DNA of 60,367 nt from Blastocatellia bacterium. Its GTDB lineage: Bacteria > Acidobacteriota > Blastocatellia > Pyrinomonadales > Pyrinomonadaceae. Below are positions 34,073 through 44,155 of this stretch, one piece after another. A program made the translations under genes and the position numbers. Positions within the stretch are counted from its first letter, which is position 1. The number at the start of each line of letters is the position of its first letter. The notes beneath the pieces were generated by a model. It did no database searches. It was not told where the DNA came from and saw only the letters and a program-made list of their open reading frames with translations. Where the stretch lies: positions 1-60,367 of the forward strand of contig JAEUQK010000038.1 of NCBI GenBank assembly GCA_016789265.1, given 5' to 3'.

Positions 34073-35551
34073 ATGACCATTAGATTCTATTACATCGCGA
34101 TCATCCTATTAACAGCGGCGTGTTCTATCAACGTGTTCGCCGACGTCAAGATCAAAAGCAAACAATCGATCAGCGGACAGTCCTATGAAAATACCACCTA
34201 TATAAAGGGCAAGCGTCAACGTACGGAAACGATGAACGGCATGATGGTCACACTGACTCAGTGCGATCTTCGCCGCGGCATCCAGATAAATCCGAACACA
34301 AGGACCTATATGGTCAATGCATTCAACACTACAGTTGAAACTGTAACGAAAAATGCGGGCACGACCGTCGATAAGAACGGCGTCGTTCAATCCGGCGGGA
34401 CAGTCACCACAACGGTAACCACGAAAGACACAGGTGAGCGTAAGCAAATGTTCGGTTATATCGCTCGTCACCTGATCATAACGATGGAAACGACATCGAC
34501 AGCGGACGCGTGTAACAAGACAAAAACGAAGATGGAGACAGACGGATGGTACATTGATTTCGAACCCCAATTCGACTGTGGTAACGCGGTGAGTTACGGC
34601 GGTAATAACGGCGGCGCAAGATCTGGCTGCCAGGACAAGTACGTTATGAAGACAAACGGGACCGCGAAACGTGGATATCCGGTCTATGAAAAAATGACGA
34701 TGTTCGATGAAAGCGGCAAGGAAACCATGTCGTACGTGAATGAGGTTGTTGAACTCTCGAAGACGCCCCTCGACGCAAGCTTGTTTGATATTCCTGAGGG
34801 CTTTCGAGAGGTCTCGGATGCTTCGCAGATGTATGCTGCGACCAGTGTGAGTACATCGAGCGGTACGTCGGCGGGTAATAGCGGGATGAATGCACGGAGT
34901 TCAAGTGCTATCCTGCCCAACAACGCGCCAAGACTATCATCAAGCAGCATTTTGAGCGGCGCCAGCACGATCCCGGTCAAGACCGGTGACGTTGGCACAA
35001 AGCAAGATGGTGTAATCAGAATCGGCCTGGCGAGCGTCAAGACCGGAGCTGTGGGCGATGGAATTGCGGCCGTTGATCTTGCTGCAGCGGTTCAGAATGC
35101 GCTGATCGAATATTTAAAGGCGCCAAACATAGAAGTAGTAACGATCGATTCGAAACTTGCGGCAAGCATAGATGCGGAGGCAAAAGAGAAAGAATGCGAT
35201 CTTGTTTTATTCATCACAGCTTCACATAAGAAAGGAGGTGGCGGATTTGGTGGAATGTTTGGATCTGCTCTCGGTGCCGCGATCGGGAGAACCGGAATTG
35301 GCGCGACTGGAAGCACAGCCGGAAATATAGCAGGCCAGATCGCAACTCAAAGCATCGTCACGGCAACTTCGCTTTCGCCGAATGTTAAGGCGAAAGATGA
35401 ATTGACCCTTGACGTGAAATTGAACCGGACGAGCGGGGAATCGGCACTTATAAGAACTATCAAGGTGAAAGCAAAAGGAAATGGTGACGACATAATTGGC
35501 TCGGCCGTCGAGCAGGCTGCAGAAGCTGTGGTCGCGGCCGTCAGAAAATAG
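34073..35551 (+). CDS. Secreted protein of unknown function with Gly-rich C-terminal segment
   Basis: 492 residues. A signal peptide (IAIILLTAACSINVFA, then DVK) is followed by a beta-rich domain (about 25-250) with IKSKQSISGQSYENTTYIKG and many Thr/Val repeats (VTTTVTTKDT). A Ser-rich stretch runs near 255-300. The C-terminal part (about 320-492) has EVVTIDSKLAASIDAEAKEKECDLVLFITASH, then a Gly/Ala-rich region (GGGGFGGMFGSALGAAIGR). The N-terminal part resembles DUF4412-like outer-membrane-associated proteins, weakly. The Cys in TAAC is a poor lipobox. It is divergent from the ECF sigma gene. Confidence 0.7.
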   Translation: MTIRFYYIAIILLTAACSINVFADVKIKSKQSISGQSYENTTYIKGKRQRTETMNGMMVTLTQCDLRRGIQINPNTRTYMVNAFNTTVETVTKNAGTTVDKNGVVQSGGTVTTTVTTKDTGERKQMFGYIARHLIITMETTSTADACNKTKTKMETDGWYIDFEPQFDCGNAVSYGGNNGGARSGCQDKYVMKTNGTAKRGYPVYEKMTMFDESGKETMSYVNEVVELSKTPLDASLFDIPEGFREVSDASQMYAATSVSTSSGTSAGNSGMNARSSSAILPNNAPRLSSSSILSGASTIPVKTGDVGTKQDGVIRIGLASVKTGAVGDGIAAVDLAAAVQNALIEYLKAPNIEVVTIDSKLAASIDAEAKEKECDLVLFITASHKKGGGGFGGMFGSALGAAIGRTGIGATGSTAGNIAGQIATQSIVTATSLSPNVKAKDELTLDVKLNRTSGESALIRTIKVKAKGNGDDIIGSAVEQAAEAVVAAVRK

Positions 35552-35579
35552 CCCCTGACTTTCTATATTCAAAGTCGCC

Positions 35580-35613
35580 TGAGGCCGGCCAAAGAGCCGG
35601 TCTTATTTTTGGC
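35580..35613 (+). terminator. Terminator after the Gly-rich secreted protein
   Basis: GAGGCCGGC, CAAAGA, GCCGGTCTT followed by ATTTTT: a GC-rich stem of about seven pairs, one of them G-T, with a short T-run. Confidence 0.65.
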
Positions 35614-35707
35614 GGAAGCCGTCGCGTAATTGATACATGCCCGGTAGAAAATCCGCGTTTTTAGGGTGGGACAATTCCTTAAATATGTTTATATCGAGGG
35701 CAAAGCA

Positions 35708-36748
35708 ATGACAACTATATCGACCGCGATCGCACCAGAGCAGTTTCCACCCGACGTCCAGTTACTAGGAATAGTATCAAGTGCCTGGACGTCAGCCGCC
35801 GTATATGTGGCTGCTAAACTCGGGATCGCGGACCTGCTGAAGGACGGACCACGTTCGTCAGAATATCTCTCGGTAGCTACCGCTACCGACCCGCAGGCGT
35901 TGTATAGGATCCTTCGTGCAATAGCCAGCGTCGGAGTATTTGTTGAGATCGGCGAAAATGAGTTTGCTAACACACCAATGTCGGATACGCTTCGTTCCGA
36001 CCACCCGCAGAGTACGAGGCCGATGGCGATATGGATCAACGAGCCTGAACACTGGAAGGTCTATGGTGATCTGATGTACAGCGTAAAGACCGGCCAGCCT
36101 GCTTGGGACAAGACACATGGCGAACCTGTGTTTCCATATCTCTTCAATACAAACAGAGAATTAGGAGACATATTCAACCAAGCCATGACAAGCTATACCC
36201 ACCAAACGACTGCCCCCTTGCTCGAGGCCTATGATTTCGGTTCGGCGAATATCATCGCCGACATCGGCGGTGGTTTAGGTCATTTGCTTGGAGCGATACT
36301 AGAGGAGAACCCGGATCAAACCGGCATACTTTTTGATCTCCCCGAGGTAACGGAAGGGGCGAAAGCGATGCTGAAGTCATATGGTGTCGCAGAACGCGTT
36401 GAGATATTGACCGGCGATTTTACCGATGATATCCCGGTCGTGGCCGACCTTTATCTGTTGAAGCACATTATCCATGATTGGTACGATGACAAGAACCGCG
36501 TGATCCTTAATAACATCAGAAAGAACATGCCTGACACGGCAAAAGTACTGATCATTGAAGCATTAGTGCCGAAAGGAAACAGCCCTCATTTTTCAAAGAT
36601 CATTGATCTTGAGATGCTTGCCGTTCCAGGTGGAATGGAAAGAACTGTTGATGAATTTGAAGATTTGCTGTCTTCTTCCGGCCTTAGACTTTCAAGGATC
36701 ATTCCTACCAAAGGACTGATGAGTATCATCGAGGCGACAAAACCATAA
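35708..36748 (+). CDS. SAM-dependent O-methyltransferase (family 2, ASMT/COMT-like)
   Basis: 346 residues from the ATG at 35708, preceded by GAGGG at a normal distance; a GTG at 35666 would add 14 residues. N-terminal winged-helix dimerisation domain (about 15-95), then the Rossmann methyltransferase domain with SAM-binding NIIADIGGGLGHLLGAIL, ILFDLPEV, and the catalytic-loop block LKHIIHDWYDD, where the His is the usual general base. The family methylates hydroxyls on aromatic or polyketide-type small molecules. No biosynthetic genes surround it, so the substrate is unknown. It appears to be a single-gene transcript between two terminators. Confidence 0.9.
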   Translation: MTTISTAIAPEQFPPDVQLLGIVSSAWTSAAVYVAAKLGIADLLKDGPRSSEYLSVATATDPQALYRILRAIASVGVFVEIGENEFANTPMSDTLRSDHPQSTRPMAIWINEPEHWKVYGDLMYSVKTGQPAWDKTHGEPVFPYLFNTNRELGDIFNQAMTSYTHQTTAPLLEAYDFGSANIIADIGGGLGHLLGAILEENPDQTGILFDLPEVTEGAKAMLKSYGVAERVEILTGDFTDDIPVVADLYLLKHIIHDWYDDKNRVILNNIRKNMPDTAKVLIIEALVPKGNSPHFSKIIDLEMLAVPGGMERTVDEFEDLLSSSGLRLSRIIPTKGLMSIIEATKP

Positions 36749-36770
36749 TTACCAGGCAATTCATTCATGC

Positions 36771-36799
36771 AAAAGGGACGCTCGTCGGCGTCCCTTTTC
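36771..36799 (+). terminator. Terminator after the methyltransferase
   Basis: AAAAGGGACGC, TCGTCG, GCGTCCCTTTT: a perfect 11-bp stem followed by CTGTCTT. Confidence 0.9.
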
Positions 36800-36876
36800 T
36801 GTCTTGATACGGATCGACGTTCGTTCTCGCGTTGATCTTAGACATCCGTGTTTCCAATATACGTGTGAGGACAATT

Positions 36877-39195
36877 ATGAGTTTTTCCAAACTAATGATC
36901 AGACCTATCGGATTCATCCTGTTATTCTCGATGGTTTTTCCATACGCCCAGTTGACTGCTCAAACTCGTCGCAAGGAGACCGTAGTAGCAAACAAAACAG
37001 CCGCGAGCGCACCAAAGTGTTCCGGAGCCTGGACAGGAACCATTCGGTATAGCCGAACACAATCGAAATCGGACAGTAAAACGGTCGAGCGAGTGTCAGG
37101 CCGCGGCCAGGACACACGGAACTGGGAAATGAAGTATGACTATAATGCGCGCGTAGCCGTTGTTGAAGCCCCGGAGAAAGATGGTTCGAGTCTTGGAAAA
37201 GCGACCATAGAACACAGCTTTACATCGATCGAAACGGTTGATGCCGTTGAAAAGAACTCATGCGACCGCGGTAAGACATGGCGAGATATGCGCGGACGAT
37301 CAAAGTCCGAATCAAAGGCAAGCTCTAGTGCGACCGCGGACGCAAACGTCACAATTGGCGTTAATTCAGACGGTACATATACCGTAAGCGTCGCGCTTCC
37401 CCAAATAAAAGGACAACTTTCCGGGTCCCAAAGTTCGGAATTTAGTGGGCAATGTACACCGAAAGAAGGAAGCAGCATCACCATGCCGCCGACCGAAACC
37501 ACTGTCGATGGTAATTCACTTACAAGTGACGGTAAGAACCGCATAGATCCAAATGATCCGAATCGACTAAGCGGAAATTATACTTACACATGGCAGGGTG
37601 TTACGGAGAGCATCTCCTGGAATCTGCAGAAGTGCGGGGCCCCGCTTCGATTGACCGACCTGAATTTTGAGGATATGAAGTTCCCCAACTGGAATGATTG
37701 GAGAGCGATCACGGAACAAACGGGCACCGTAGATGGAAATCTGGTAAAGATCAAGGCAAAAGTGCTCAATGCATCTGGGGAGACTAAGTTCGCGGATGTT
37801 AAGTTCAAGGAAAGTTACAAGGGTGATAAATGGGACGGAGCTAAGCCCGACGCACCCCTTGATGATTCGACTGTGTCTGTAAAACTGGAGGCGGGAGAAG
37901 AGAAAGAGGTGGAATTGATCTGGGATTCCTCCGGTTATTCATGGTACGACGACGGACGGCCGAGACTCGTTCAAAGGATAAAGGCTGAACTCGAAGAAAA
38001 CGGTAAAAAGACTGACGAAATGACGAAAAATGTCAAAGTAGCTCCAAAACCTGTTGTTCTTGTGCACGGACTCTGGAGTAACTGGAAGGCGTGGGAGCCG
38101 TGGCAGAACATTCTCACGACTTCACATTCGTATGATTGGAAAGCCTTCCCTGTGGGTGAAAGGCCTGAGAAAGGGTTAATGAATACGGGCGGATCTTTCC
38201 TTTCGACGGACAAGACGAATTCGATCTTCGAGAACTCGCAGCAATTGGGAAAATATATTCGATATGCACAGGAAGACCGAAACGCATGGCATGTTGACAT
38301 CGTTGCTCATTCTATGGGCGGGCTGATCTCTCGACATTATATCCACAATTTTATGCCACCAGTCCAGGACGGCAGGCCTCAGGTAGCACATCTTGTGATG
38401 CTCGGAACTCCGAATATGGGATCTCCTTGTGCTGACGTGATGAATACGGCATTCGAATTTCTCGGGAAGGACGTCGAGGCCGTGCGGCAGCTGCGACAAG
38501 ATGTTGCAGCCGATTTCAATAAAGTAGTAACAAACAGAAAAGGCGTAAAATTCTCTGTCCTTGCCGGTGATCCGCTTCCAACGATGTGCAAAACCATTGT
38601 ACAGAATGACGGTGTGGTTCCAGTGCCATCTGCTCTATGGCAGATTAAGGATAATGCCAGATCAGAGAATGTACACACGGAACTTACTGGCACCGCCGAT
38701 TTCTCGTCCTTCGTAAAGCCGCGACTCGCTATCGGGCCGAAAGGAAATCATGATCCCGAAGCTCCTGAGCTTAACCAGTTTCCAAGGAAGTTAGGGAGGA
38801 ATTCTACTTTGGCTACCGACTTTGGACGGGGCTACGGGAAGACTTCTTTTGACACCGTCGGATCTCTTGAAACCAAGGAAAGTTCAGACGTGCCTTGGGC
38901 GAAGGCGATAACAGTCCCAGGAAAACAATCAATCGACATAGAGCTGCCGGTCGGCAGCGGGCCAAACATTGGTCTGACCTTCATGGCATCGGCGGAAATG
39001 TCGGTCTCATTGATTGATGAGAATGGGATAATGATCGGGAAAAGCCTCACAAAGTCACCTGAAGCCAGTTCTTGGTTCAGGTCAATATTTTACGACAAGC
39101 CGATAAACAATAGCTTGTGGAAGATAAGGATCGAAAACACATCCGTCCTTGAACATGAGGCGATACTTACCACTTGGTCTTTGGTCACGAAATGA
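36877..39195 (+). CDS. Secreted lipase-like alpha/beta hydrolase, multidomain
   Basis: 772 residues from the ATG at 36877, which has GAGGACA just before it; the TTG at 36832 is less likely. Signal peptide to about residue 28 (AQLTAQ). The N-terminal 230 residues are an unrecognised beta-rich domain with paired Cys. A CARDB-like module follows (about 255-385). The alpha/beta-hydrolase domain begins PVVLVHGLWSNWKAW; the nucleophile is Ser479 in VAHSMGGLIS, and NDGVVPVPSALW plus ENVHTEL give likely Asp and His. This is the PGAP1/triacylglycerol-lipase-like branch. The last 120 residues resemble a PPC-type beta domain. Substrate unknown; lipid esters are the best guess. Confidence 0.86.
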   Translation: MSFSKLMIRPIGFILLFSMVFPYAQLTAQTRRKETVVANKTAASAPKCSGAWTGTIRYSRTQSKSDSKTVERVSGRGQDTRNWEMKYDYNARVAVVEAPEKDGSSLGKATIEHSFTSIETVDAVEKNSCDRGKTWRDMRGRSKSESKASSSATADANVTIGVNSDGTYTVSVALPQIKGQLSGSQSSEFSGQCTPKEGSSITMPPTETTVDGNSLTSDGKNRIDPNDPNRLSGNYTYTWQGVTESISWNLQKCGAPLRLTDLNFEDMKFPNWNDWRAITEQTGTVDGNLVKIKAKVLNASGETKFADVKFKESYKGDKWDGAKPDAPLDDSTVSVKLEAGEEKEVELIWDSSGYSWYDDGRPRLVQRIKAELEENGKKTDEMTKNVKVAPKPVVLVHGLWSNWKAWEPWQNILTTSHSYDWKAFPVGERPEKGLMNTGGSFLSTDKTNSIFENSQQLGKYIRYAQEDRNAWHVDIVAHSMGGLISRHYIHNFMPPVQDGRPQVAHLVMLGTPNMGSPCADVMNTAFEFLGKDVEAVRQLRQDVAADFNKVVTNRKGVKFSVLAGDPLPTMCKTIVQNDGVVPVPSALWQIKDNARSENVHTELTGTADFSSFVKPRLAIGPKGNHDPEAPELNQFPRKLGRNSTLATDFGRGYGKTSFDTVGSLETKESSDVPWAKAITVPGKQSIDIELPVGSGPNIGLTFMASAEMSVSLIDENGIMIGKSLTKSPEASSWFRSIFYDKPINNSLWKIRIENTSVLEHEAILTTWSLVTK

Positions 39196-40157
39196 TCCAT
39201 ATGAAACTTGTTTCGATCACGTTGCTTTTTCTTTTATTTGCGGCAGGCTGCTTCGGGCAGCAGGTTATTAACAAAGATCCGATGGCTGCAAAGCTTGTAA
39301 CTTCCGACATCGATCTGTTTTGGAAGGCGTACGATAAGGCGACTCTGGAAAACGATGTGCTTGTCTATCGCAATGAATACTTAAGAAAGGGAAGCGAGGG
39401 ACTTAAAGCGTTTAACACGATGAGGATCGGGGGATCTTGCTCTTTGGTCGATTCCATCAACGCCGCACCGAAATACTATGCCGCACTGCGCGAACCCAGC
39501 AAAAAGGTCGTGTCGTATGAGGCACAAATCAGGGCGAGCTATAAGAAACTTCAAGACATCTATCCGGACGCAGTATTTCCGGATGTCTATTTCATTGTTG
39601 GGCGAATGAACTCAGCGGGAACTCTTACTGACAAGCTGCTATTGATCGGGATCGACATGTTCGGAAAATCAACACCTGATTCTTTAGACGAACTTGGAAC
39701 CTGGCATAAGGCCGTTGTGGGAAGGATGGACAGGTTGCCTTATATCGTTGCACACGAACTGATCCATTTCCAACAAAAATACCCGCGAACACAGACGTCT
39801 GATCTACTAACCCGGTCCATCGGTGAAGGCTCAGCTGATTTCCTCGCGTTGCTGATCTCCGGATCACATATAAACCCTCACCTTCACGTGTACGGCGATC
39901 CGATCGAAAAAGATCTTTGGATGGAATTCAAGAGTGAGATGAATGGCCGCGATGTTTCACGTTGGTTGTACCAGGGAGACAAGGCAAAAGACCGTCCTGC
40001 AGATCTAGGTTATTATATTGGTTTCAAGATCACCGAATCATACTATAAAAATGCTTTGAATAAAGACCAGGCGATCAAAGAGATCCTTGATATCAAGGAC
40101 GTCGGCGAGTTTCTCAAAAAGAGCGGATACGAAGCGAAGTTCAATTCAAGTCGGTGA
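39192..40157 (+). CDS. Secreted zinc metallopeptidase-like protein (HExxH)
   Basis: 321 residues from the ATG at 39192, which overlaps the hydrolase stop (ATGA); the ATG at 39201 is the alternative. The start MKLVSITLLFLLFAAGC looks like a signal peptide with a poor lipobox at Cys. The zinc-site motif is VAHELIHFQQ (His188, Glu189, His192), and a third ligand is likely Glu212 in IGEGSADFLALL, 20 residues after the second His, as in gluzincins. The region before the motif (FPDVYFIVGRMNSAGT) is like DUF2268-type predicted Zn-proteases. The coupling to the lipase-like gene suggests they act together. Activity is not proven. Confidence 0.8.
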   Translation: MIHMKLVSITLLFLLFAAGCFGQQVINKDPMAAKLVTSDIDLFWKAYDKATLENDVLVYRNEYLRKGSEGLKAFNTMRIGGSCSLVDSINAAPKYYAALREPSKKVVSYEAQIRASYKKLQDIYPDAVFPDVYFIVGRMNSAGTLTDKLLLIGIDMFGKSTPDSLDELGTWHKAVVGRMDRLPYIVAHELIHFQQKYPRTQTSDLLTRSIGEGSADFLALLISGSHINPHLHVYGDPIEKDLWMEFKSEMNGRDVSRWLYQGDKAKDRPADLGYYIGFKITESYYKNALNKDQAIKEILDIKDVGEFLKKSGYEAKFNSSR

Positions 40158-40169
40158 TGAAATGTTCGC

Positions 40170-43100
40170 CTAAGGAATTCGATTGTTCTCATCGAATAGC
40201 TGGACGATCGGATTGTTCGTTGCCTTGACCAGGGCGAGGTAACGAGGGTCGCTTCGAAACGGGTCAAGTTTGGGTTCGGTGCCAAACCATATAGCCCATG
40301 CGCTTAGCTCTTTACAGGCAAGGTCGAGATACTCGAATCCCCGATCCGCCTTGCCGATAGAAAGATAGGCCATCCCAAGGAAATATGGCGGGACATATGC
40401 TGTCTGAGCGATAGTTTCCCATTCGTTGATTATCTTTTCTGCGATCTCCTCGTCACCAATTCGAGCCAACGCAAAACAATAAGAATAGAAAGGGAGGGGC
40501 GAATGTGGCTCCATTTCAACGGCTTTTTTTGCATGTTCAAGGGCTTCTTCGTACTTGCCCATTTCCAAAAGAATGTTCGATAACTGAAGATGGGACTGCA
40601 TAAATTCGGGATTTAATTGCAGCAATTCATACCCTTTTTTCGCCGCATTCTCAAAATCGCGGGTTTGGTAAATGGTCCAGGCGGAAAGCACCTTTGGACG
40701 GAGCGACATGGGATTCAATTCCTCAGCTAACGTCAATTCCTTAATTCCTTCTGCAAATCTACCAGTCCCTATGAGTACAGACGAGAGCCATTCGTGTGCT
40801 AAGGGATAGTTTGGATTAAGATCGATCGACATTCGATAAGATGCTTCGGCCTCCCCAAATCTTTGGGTGTTCGAGTAATAGAGTCCCATCAGAGCGTGTG
40901 CCTCAGCTAAGGTAGGATCTAATTCGAGCGCTTTCTGAGCGGCTTCAAATGCCCTGGGATGACTTTCCTGTGGCCTAAGGAGTCCGTAAATGCCTGCCCA
41001 TGTGTAATAGTCACCTATCCCAACATAAGCAAGCGCATAGTTAGGATCAAGGTCGATCGCCCGCAGGAATGAAGAACATGATTTTGGAAATGAATCCGGC
41101 GTGAACTGATTCCAGAAAAATCTACCCTGAAGGTAAGCGTCGTGTGCTTCCGGATCATTGGTACCACGTTTCGCGATCTGAAATTCGTCGTTACCGGTCA
41201 GCTTGGGAAGAAGGTTCCGAGTTACCTGTTCCGAGATCGAATCTTCAAGCTCAAGCACGTCTTTCACTTTTTCAGAGAAGCTTGCCGACCACCGCGTCGC
41301 ATTCTCACGTACGTCCAGCAGTTGCGCGGTAACGCGAATCTGTTCGCCGACTCGACGGATGATCCCGTCTATGACAAATTCCACACCAAGTTCTCTTCCT
41401 GCGGTCATGGGATCGATCTCCCGAGCTGCGAAAGGCAATACGGAGCTTGTAGGCCTTACTATGAATTTTCTAATATTGGAAAGCCGCATGGTGACGGCGT
41501 CAGCCAGGCCCAGGCTTAAGTACTCACCCGCCGAAGAACCAGACTCGCCTGTAGAAACAAAATGAAAAGGGAGGACCGCGATCGACCTTTCTCTTTCACC
41601 GGTGTTGGCAGAGTCGGCCGAGAAACTGATGTTTCGGTCGACTATGGGATTATTCGTTTGTCTCAGTATTTGGAGATAGCGAGGATCGTTCCGAATAGGA
41701 TCCAGCTTCGGATCTGTACCGAACCAGAGCAGCCATTCATTGCGTTCGTCTATCGCCTTTTGAAAATATTCAAATGCTTTGTCGTGTTCACCTGCAGCAA
41801 CATAGGCCATCGCGATGAAATACGGCTTGATGTAGCTCTCAGATTCGAGAGCAAGCATCCTCTGAAGTATCTTCTGTACCGCATCCTGATTTCCTTGGGC
41901 CGCTCGAGCAAAAGCCAAGATATAGCGCGGTAGCCCCGATCGGCCCCAACCTTCGGCGCTTTGCCGAAGAACGCTGACAGCTTCGTCTAGATTCCCAATG
42001 TGGATCAACGCGTTTCCAAGATGAAGAGAACCCTGGGGGAAGTTATCTTGCATTGCGACTGCCTTTCGCGCCTTTGCGACCGCGTCGTCAAACCGGCGAG
42101 CCTGATAGAGAGTCCATGCGGTCATTAGGATCGCTCTAGGCGAGACCGGGTCTAGTGCCTCAGCTCGGCGTATTTCCGCGATCCCTTCCTCAAATCGGCC
42201 CTGGGCCGTCAGGAAGTTTGAGTAGCATTCATGGGCGAAGGGGTTGTTTGGGCTAAACTCGACGGCCTTTTTCGCGAGTTGTTCTGCGTCCTGAAAATTC
42301 CAATCATAAAGCAAGACGACAAAGGCAAATATGGAATAAGCTTCGCCGAGAGAGTCGTCTATTTCAAGTGCTTTTCGTGCAGCATCGCGTGCTTTGGGAA
42401 AGCCGTCCGAGGACGGTATCTGTCCGAAAATTGCCGCCCAAATATAGTAATCAGCGATGCCGAGATATGGTAACGCGTAATCAGGGTCAATTTCTATTGC
42501 CCTGCTAAACTCTTCTACGGCCTTTATAAGCCCTTCGTCTGTGAACCTGCTCCAGAAATAACGTCCTCGAAGATATGCTCCGTAGGCTTCCGGAGAATTG
42601 GTGCCCCGTCGGCCCAAACGTCTCCGTTCTTCGGCGGTGATCTGCGGAAGCAGCGCGGATGTCACCTGTTCCGCCAGCGAGTCTTCGAGTTCAAGCACAT
42701 CCCCGACTTCCTTATCGAACGCCTTCGCCCATTCAGCGGTGTCACGTGCCGAACTGTACAGTTGCACCGAGACTCGGATCCGCCCCCCAATGACCCGAAC
42801 GTTTCCGTCGAGAACAAAATCCACATCCAACCTTTTTGCTGCCTCAAACGGCGTCGTCTGACCAAACGGGAGAACAGATGTGGTTGGCCTGACAACCAAT
42901 CGCTGGACGCCGCTGAGGCGTGAGATCAATGCGTCCGCCAATCCAAGTCCGACGAATTCGTTCCCAGTATCCGGATCGTCCCCACGGGATATCACCTTGA
43001 ATGGCAGAATCGCGATCGAAAGGTTCTCCCGTTTTCGCGGCACTGCAATATCCGTCATCGAAACATAATATTCAGCGGACACCGGACGGCCGTCCAAGTA

Positions 43101-44054
43101 TTTCGTGATATCGTCGGCAAATTCGATCGCCGATCGATAACGTTCCGCGGGACGTTTACGAAGCGCCTTGAGTACAACCTTGTCCAGATCGCCCGAGAGT
43201 TCACGACGCAATTCGTCTGCCGACGATCTTCGTGTTGCGAAGATCTTTTCGAGAGACATTTCACCTCCATTCTCTGGAACAAGATCACCTTCTCTCGTTA
43301 TGCTTCCGCTTGGATTTGTCGGAATTTCTTCACGGATCACCCGCGCGATCTCATCATTAAGTTGACGACGAATTCGGTATGGACGATGTCCCGTCAGCAA
43401 TTCGTAAAGAATGACCCCAAGTGAATAAATATCCGAAGAGGAGTCCAGTTTCTCTCCAGAAACCTGTTCCGGTGACGCATATTCCGGAGTCATTACTCGC
43501 AACTGGGTCGCTGTCGGTTCGCCATCGGTCACCATTAGCTCAGGATCCAAAACCTTCGCGATGCCGAAATCGAGGAGTTTTGGCTTTCCATCGGCTTTGA
43601 CCATGATATTGGATGGCTTGAGATCGCGATGTACTATCTGCTTTTCATGAGCTGCGGCCACCGCCCAACATATTTGTCGAAATACAATGAGACGTTCCCG
43701 AATCGTTAATTGGTTATTGCTGCAGTATTTGAACAAAGGCAAGCCATCGATGTATTCCATTACAAAATATGGAAGTCCATCTTCTGTTGATCCGCCGCCC
43801 AGGAAATATGCAATGTTAGGATGGTTTAGGGTTGCCAGTATCTGACGTTCGCGACGAAAACGGCGAAGGATCATGTCCGTATCCATTCCCCGTTTGATCA
43901 ATTTAACCGCCACAACCTGGTCAAATTCACCATCTACACGAACTGCCCGGTAAACAGCGCCCATTCCGCCGCGGCCGACCTCATTCTCTAACTGATAGGC
44001 CCCGACACGTCTTCCTTTCAGAGTGTCGACCGAGTTTTCTTCTGTCTCTTGCAT
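40170..44054 (-). CDS. Ser/Thr kinase fused to two TolB-like/TPR blocks (soluble form)
   Basis: 1294 residues. Kinase domain (about 18-335): glycine loop GRGGMGAVYRA, AVKLIK, HRDLKPSN, DFGIAK and SPEQ are all normal, so it should be active. Then two copies of one block: TolB-like N-terminal domain (first about 345-470, second about 815-940; both carry LGLADA, RLS, VRPT and SVLPF) and a TPR array (about 490-800 and 960-1270). Each block starts with SIAxLPF and ends near WFGTDPKLDPxRxDPRYL, so it is an internal duplication. I see no transmembrane helix. It lies downstream of the related 1440-residue gene, 89 bases apart. Confidence 0.92.
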   Translation of the reverse strand: MQETEENSVDTLKGRRVGAYQLENEVGRGGMGAVYRAVRVDGEFDQVVAVKLIKRGMDTDMILRRFRRERQILATLNHPNIAYFLGGGSTEDGLPYFVMEYIDGLPLFKYCSNNQLTIRERLIVFRQICWAVAAAHEKQIVHRDLKPSNIMVKADGKPKLLDFGIAKVLDPELMVTDGEPTATQLRVMTPEYASPEQVSGEKLDSSSDIYSLGVILYELLTGHRPYRIRRQLNDEIARVIREEIPTNPSGSITREGDLVPENGGEMSLEKIFATRRSSADELRRELSGDLDKVVLKALRKRPAERYRSAIEFADDITKYLDGRPVSAEYYVSMTDIAVPRKRENLSIAILPFKVISRGDDPDTGNEFVGLGLADALISRLSGVQRLVVRPTTSVLPFGQTTPFEAAKRLDVDFVLDGNVRVIGGRIRVSVQLYSSARDTAEWAKAFDKEVGDVLELEDSLAEQVTSALLPQITAEERRRLGRRGTNSPEAYGAYLRGRYFWSRFTDEGLIKAVEEFSRAIEIDPDYALPYLGIADYYIWAAIFGQIPSSDGFPKARDAARKALEIDDSLGEAYSIFAFVVLLYDWNFQDAEQLAKKAVEFSPNNPFAHECYSNFLTAQGRFEEGIAEIRRAEALDPVSPRAILMTAWTLYQARRFDDAVAKARKAVAMQDNFPQGSLHLGNALIHIGNLDEAVSVLRQSAEGWGRSGLPRYILAFARAAQGNQDAVQKILQRMLALESESYIKPYFIAMAYVAAGEHDKAFEYFQKAIDERNEWLLWFGTDPKLDPIRNDPRYLQILRQTNNPIVDRNISFSADSANTGERERSIAVLPFHFVSTGESGSSAGEYLSLGLADAVTMRLSNIRKFIVRPTSSVLPFAAREIDPMTAGRELGVEFVIDGIIRRVGEQIRVTAQLLDVRENATRWSASFSEKVKDVLELEDSISEQVTRNLLPKLTGNDEFQIAKRGTNDPEAHDAYLQGRFFWNQFTPDSFPKSCSSFLRAIDLDPNYALAYVGIGDYYTWAGIYGLLRPQESHPRAFEAAQKALELDPTLAEAHALMGLYYSNTQRFGEAEASYRMSIDLNPNYPLAHEWLSSVLIGTGRFAEGIKELTLAEELNPMSLRPKVLSAWTIYQTRDFENAAKKGYELLQLNPEFMQSHLQLSNILLEMGKYEEALEHAKKAVEMEPHSPLPFYSYCFALARIGDEEIAEKIINEWETIAQTAYVPPYFLGMAYLSIGKADRGFEYLDLACKELSAWAIWFGTEPKLDPFRSDPRYLALVKATNNPIVQLFDENNRIP

Positions 44055-44127
44055 TAAAGGCGGTCAGCTATCCCGCCATATTCTGTCATTGGAAAATAGC
44101 TTGGTCAAACAATGGAAAGGGTTGGCT

Positions 44128-44155
44128 AAAAGGAGGTAGACATCTACTTCCTTTT
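44128..44155 (-). terminator. Terminator overlapping the stop of the 1440-residue kinase gene
   Basis: On the minus strand AAAAGGAAGTAGA, TG, TCTACCTCCTTTT: a 13-bp stem with one G-T pair, ending in TTTT. The TAG stop lies inside the left arm. It would separate the two kinase genes into two transcripts or attenuate read-through. Confidence 0.65.
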
